Shown here: positions 5,702-5,790 of the stretch, piece after piece
Position numbering within the stretch: the stretch's first letter is position 1
Layout: each line of letters opens with the position of its first letter
NCBI GenBank assembly: GCA_003524705.1
Contig: DQGV01000287.1
Location: 1 to 5,790, forward strand
DNA length: 5,790 nucleotides
Source: Anaerolineae bacterium
GTDB lineage: Bacteria; Chloroflexota; Anaerolineae; Anaerolineales; Villigracilaceae
Reading direction: 5' to 3'
Position numbers and translations under genes: made by a program
The notes under the pieces: generated by a model
Database searches by the model: none
Seen by the model: the letters and a program-made list of their open reading frames with translations, nothing else
Told to the model about the DNA's origin: nothing

Positions 5702-5790
5702 ATGAATAGTCAAGACATAAAAAATGCCATTTCTGGCGCACTCGTGGTGGATAAACCCGTTGGCATGACTTCACACGATGTTGTACAAGC
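5702..5790 (+). CDS. truB: tRNA pseudouridine-55 synthase TruB (N-terminal fragment, cut by window end)
   Basis: TruB converts U55 of the tRNA T-loop to pseudouridine. Only 29 full codons are visible, reading MNSQDIKNAISGALVVDKPV followed by GMTSHDVVQ. The GALVVDKPVGMTSHDVV segment (residues 12-28) is the TruB N-terminal signature (G-x-L-x-x-D-K-P-x-G-x-T-S-H-D-V-V). The catalytic Asp lies beyond the edge. truB is the expected gene after rbfA and nrnA in this cluster, and a consensus AGGAGG sits 8 nt before the ATG. The truncation is only the window boundary, with no sign of a broken gene. Confidence 0.93.
   Translation, partial: MNSQDIKNAISGALVVDKPVGMTSHDVVQ

Noticed and set aside
1..5790. 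A previously undescribed multi-gene system
   Set aside because: Every coding region belongs to a known, conserved housekeeping family in its usual order. Novelty, if any, is confined to leader and spacer elements.

Overview
This is an ordinary, well-conserved bacterial transcription/translation operon read entirely on the + strand: promoter and leader, nusA, ylxR (rnpM), infB, rbfA, a DHH/DHHA1 phosphoesterase (nrnA-type), and the first 29 codons of truB, which runs off the right edge. All five complete genes are intact, and their expected catalytic or binding motifs are readable. I found no mobile element genes, CRISPR array, tRNA, rRNA or new multi-gene system.

Organism: a bacterium of moderate GC, mid-40s percent by eye. 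The gene order is the classic nusA-infB cluster. No ylxQ (L7Ae-like) gene lies between ylxR and infB, IF2 is compact (591 aa), NusA carries a long Lys/Glu-rich tail ending in a KKHKRG-acidic segment, and YlxR has a GRGAYLHD...SCW motif. From memory these resemble Chloroflexota (Anaerolineae-like) proteins. This is an inference, and a protein search would settle it.

Layout: 1-60 is non-coding and includes a phrase (about 21-47) that looks like a known class of dispersed intergenic repeat. At 61-89 there is a good extended -10 sigma70-type promoter. At 127-150 a GC-rich hairpin with a short T-run resembles the attenuator usually found before rimP, but here nusA follows directly and rimP is absent. 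nusA (180-2033) is followed 19 nt later by ylxR (2053-2355, GTG start). A 12-bp stem then overlaps the ylxR stop codon ahead of infB (2425-4200, strong ribosome binding site). The infB-rbfA spacer is an AT-rich element with a 22-nt perfect palindrome, and rbfA (4246-4596) has no visible ribosome binding site. The rbfA-nrnA spacer contains a CCCTCACCCTAACCCTCTCCC-type hairpin repeat. nrnA (4657-5613) starts at GTG. The last spacer (5614-5701) carries a probable promoter and a consensus Shine-Dalgarno before truB.

How the genes fit together: NusA controls RNA polymerase pausing, termination and antitermination. YlxR/RnpM is an RNA-binding modulator of RNase P. IF2 recruits initiator tRNA to the ribosome. 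RbfA matures the 30S subunit. The NrnA-type enzyme clears very short RNAs and pAp, and TruB modifies tRNA U55. The points most worth a second look are regulatory and architectural: a rimP-type leader directly on nusA, and repeat-like elements upstream of the operon and in two of its internal spacers.
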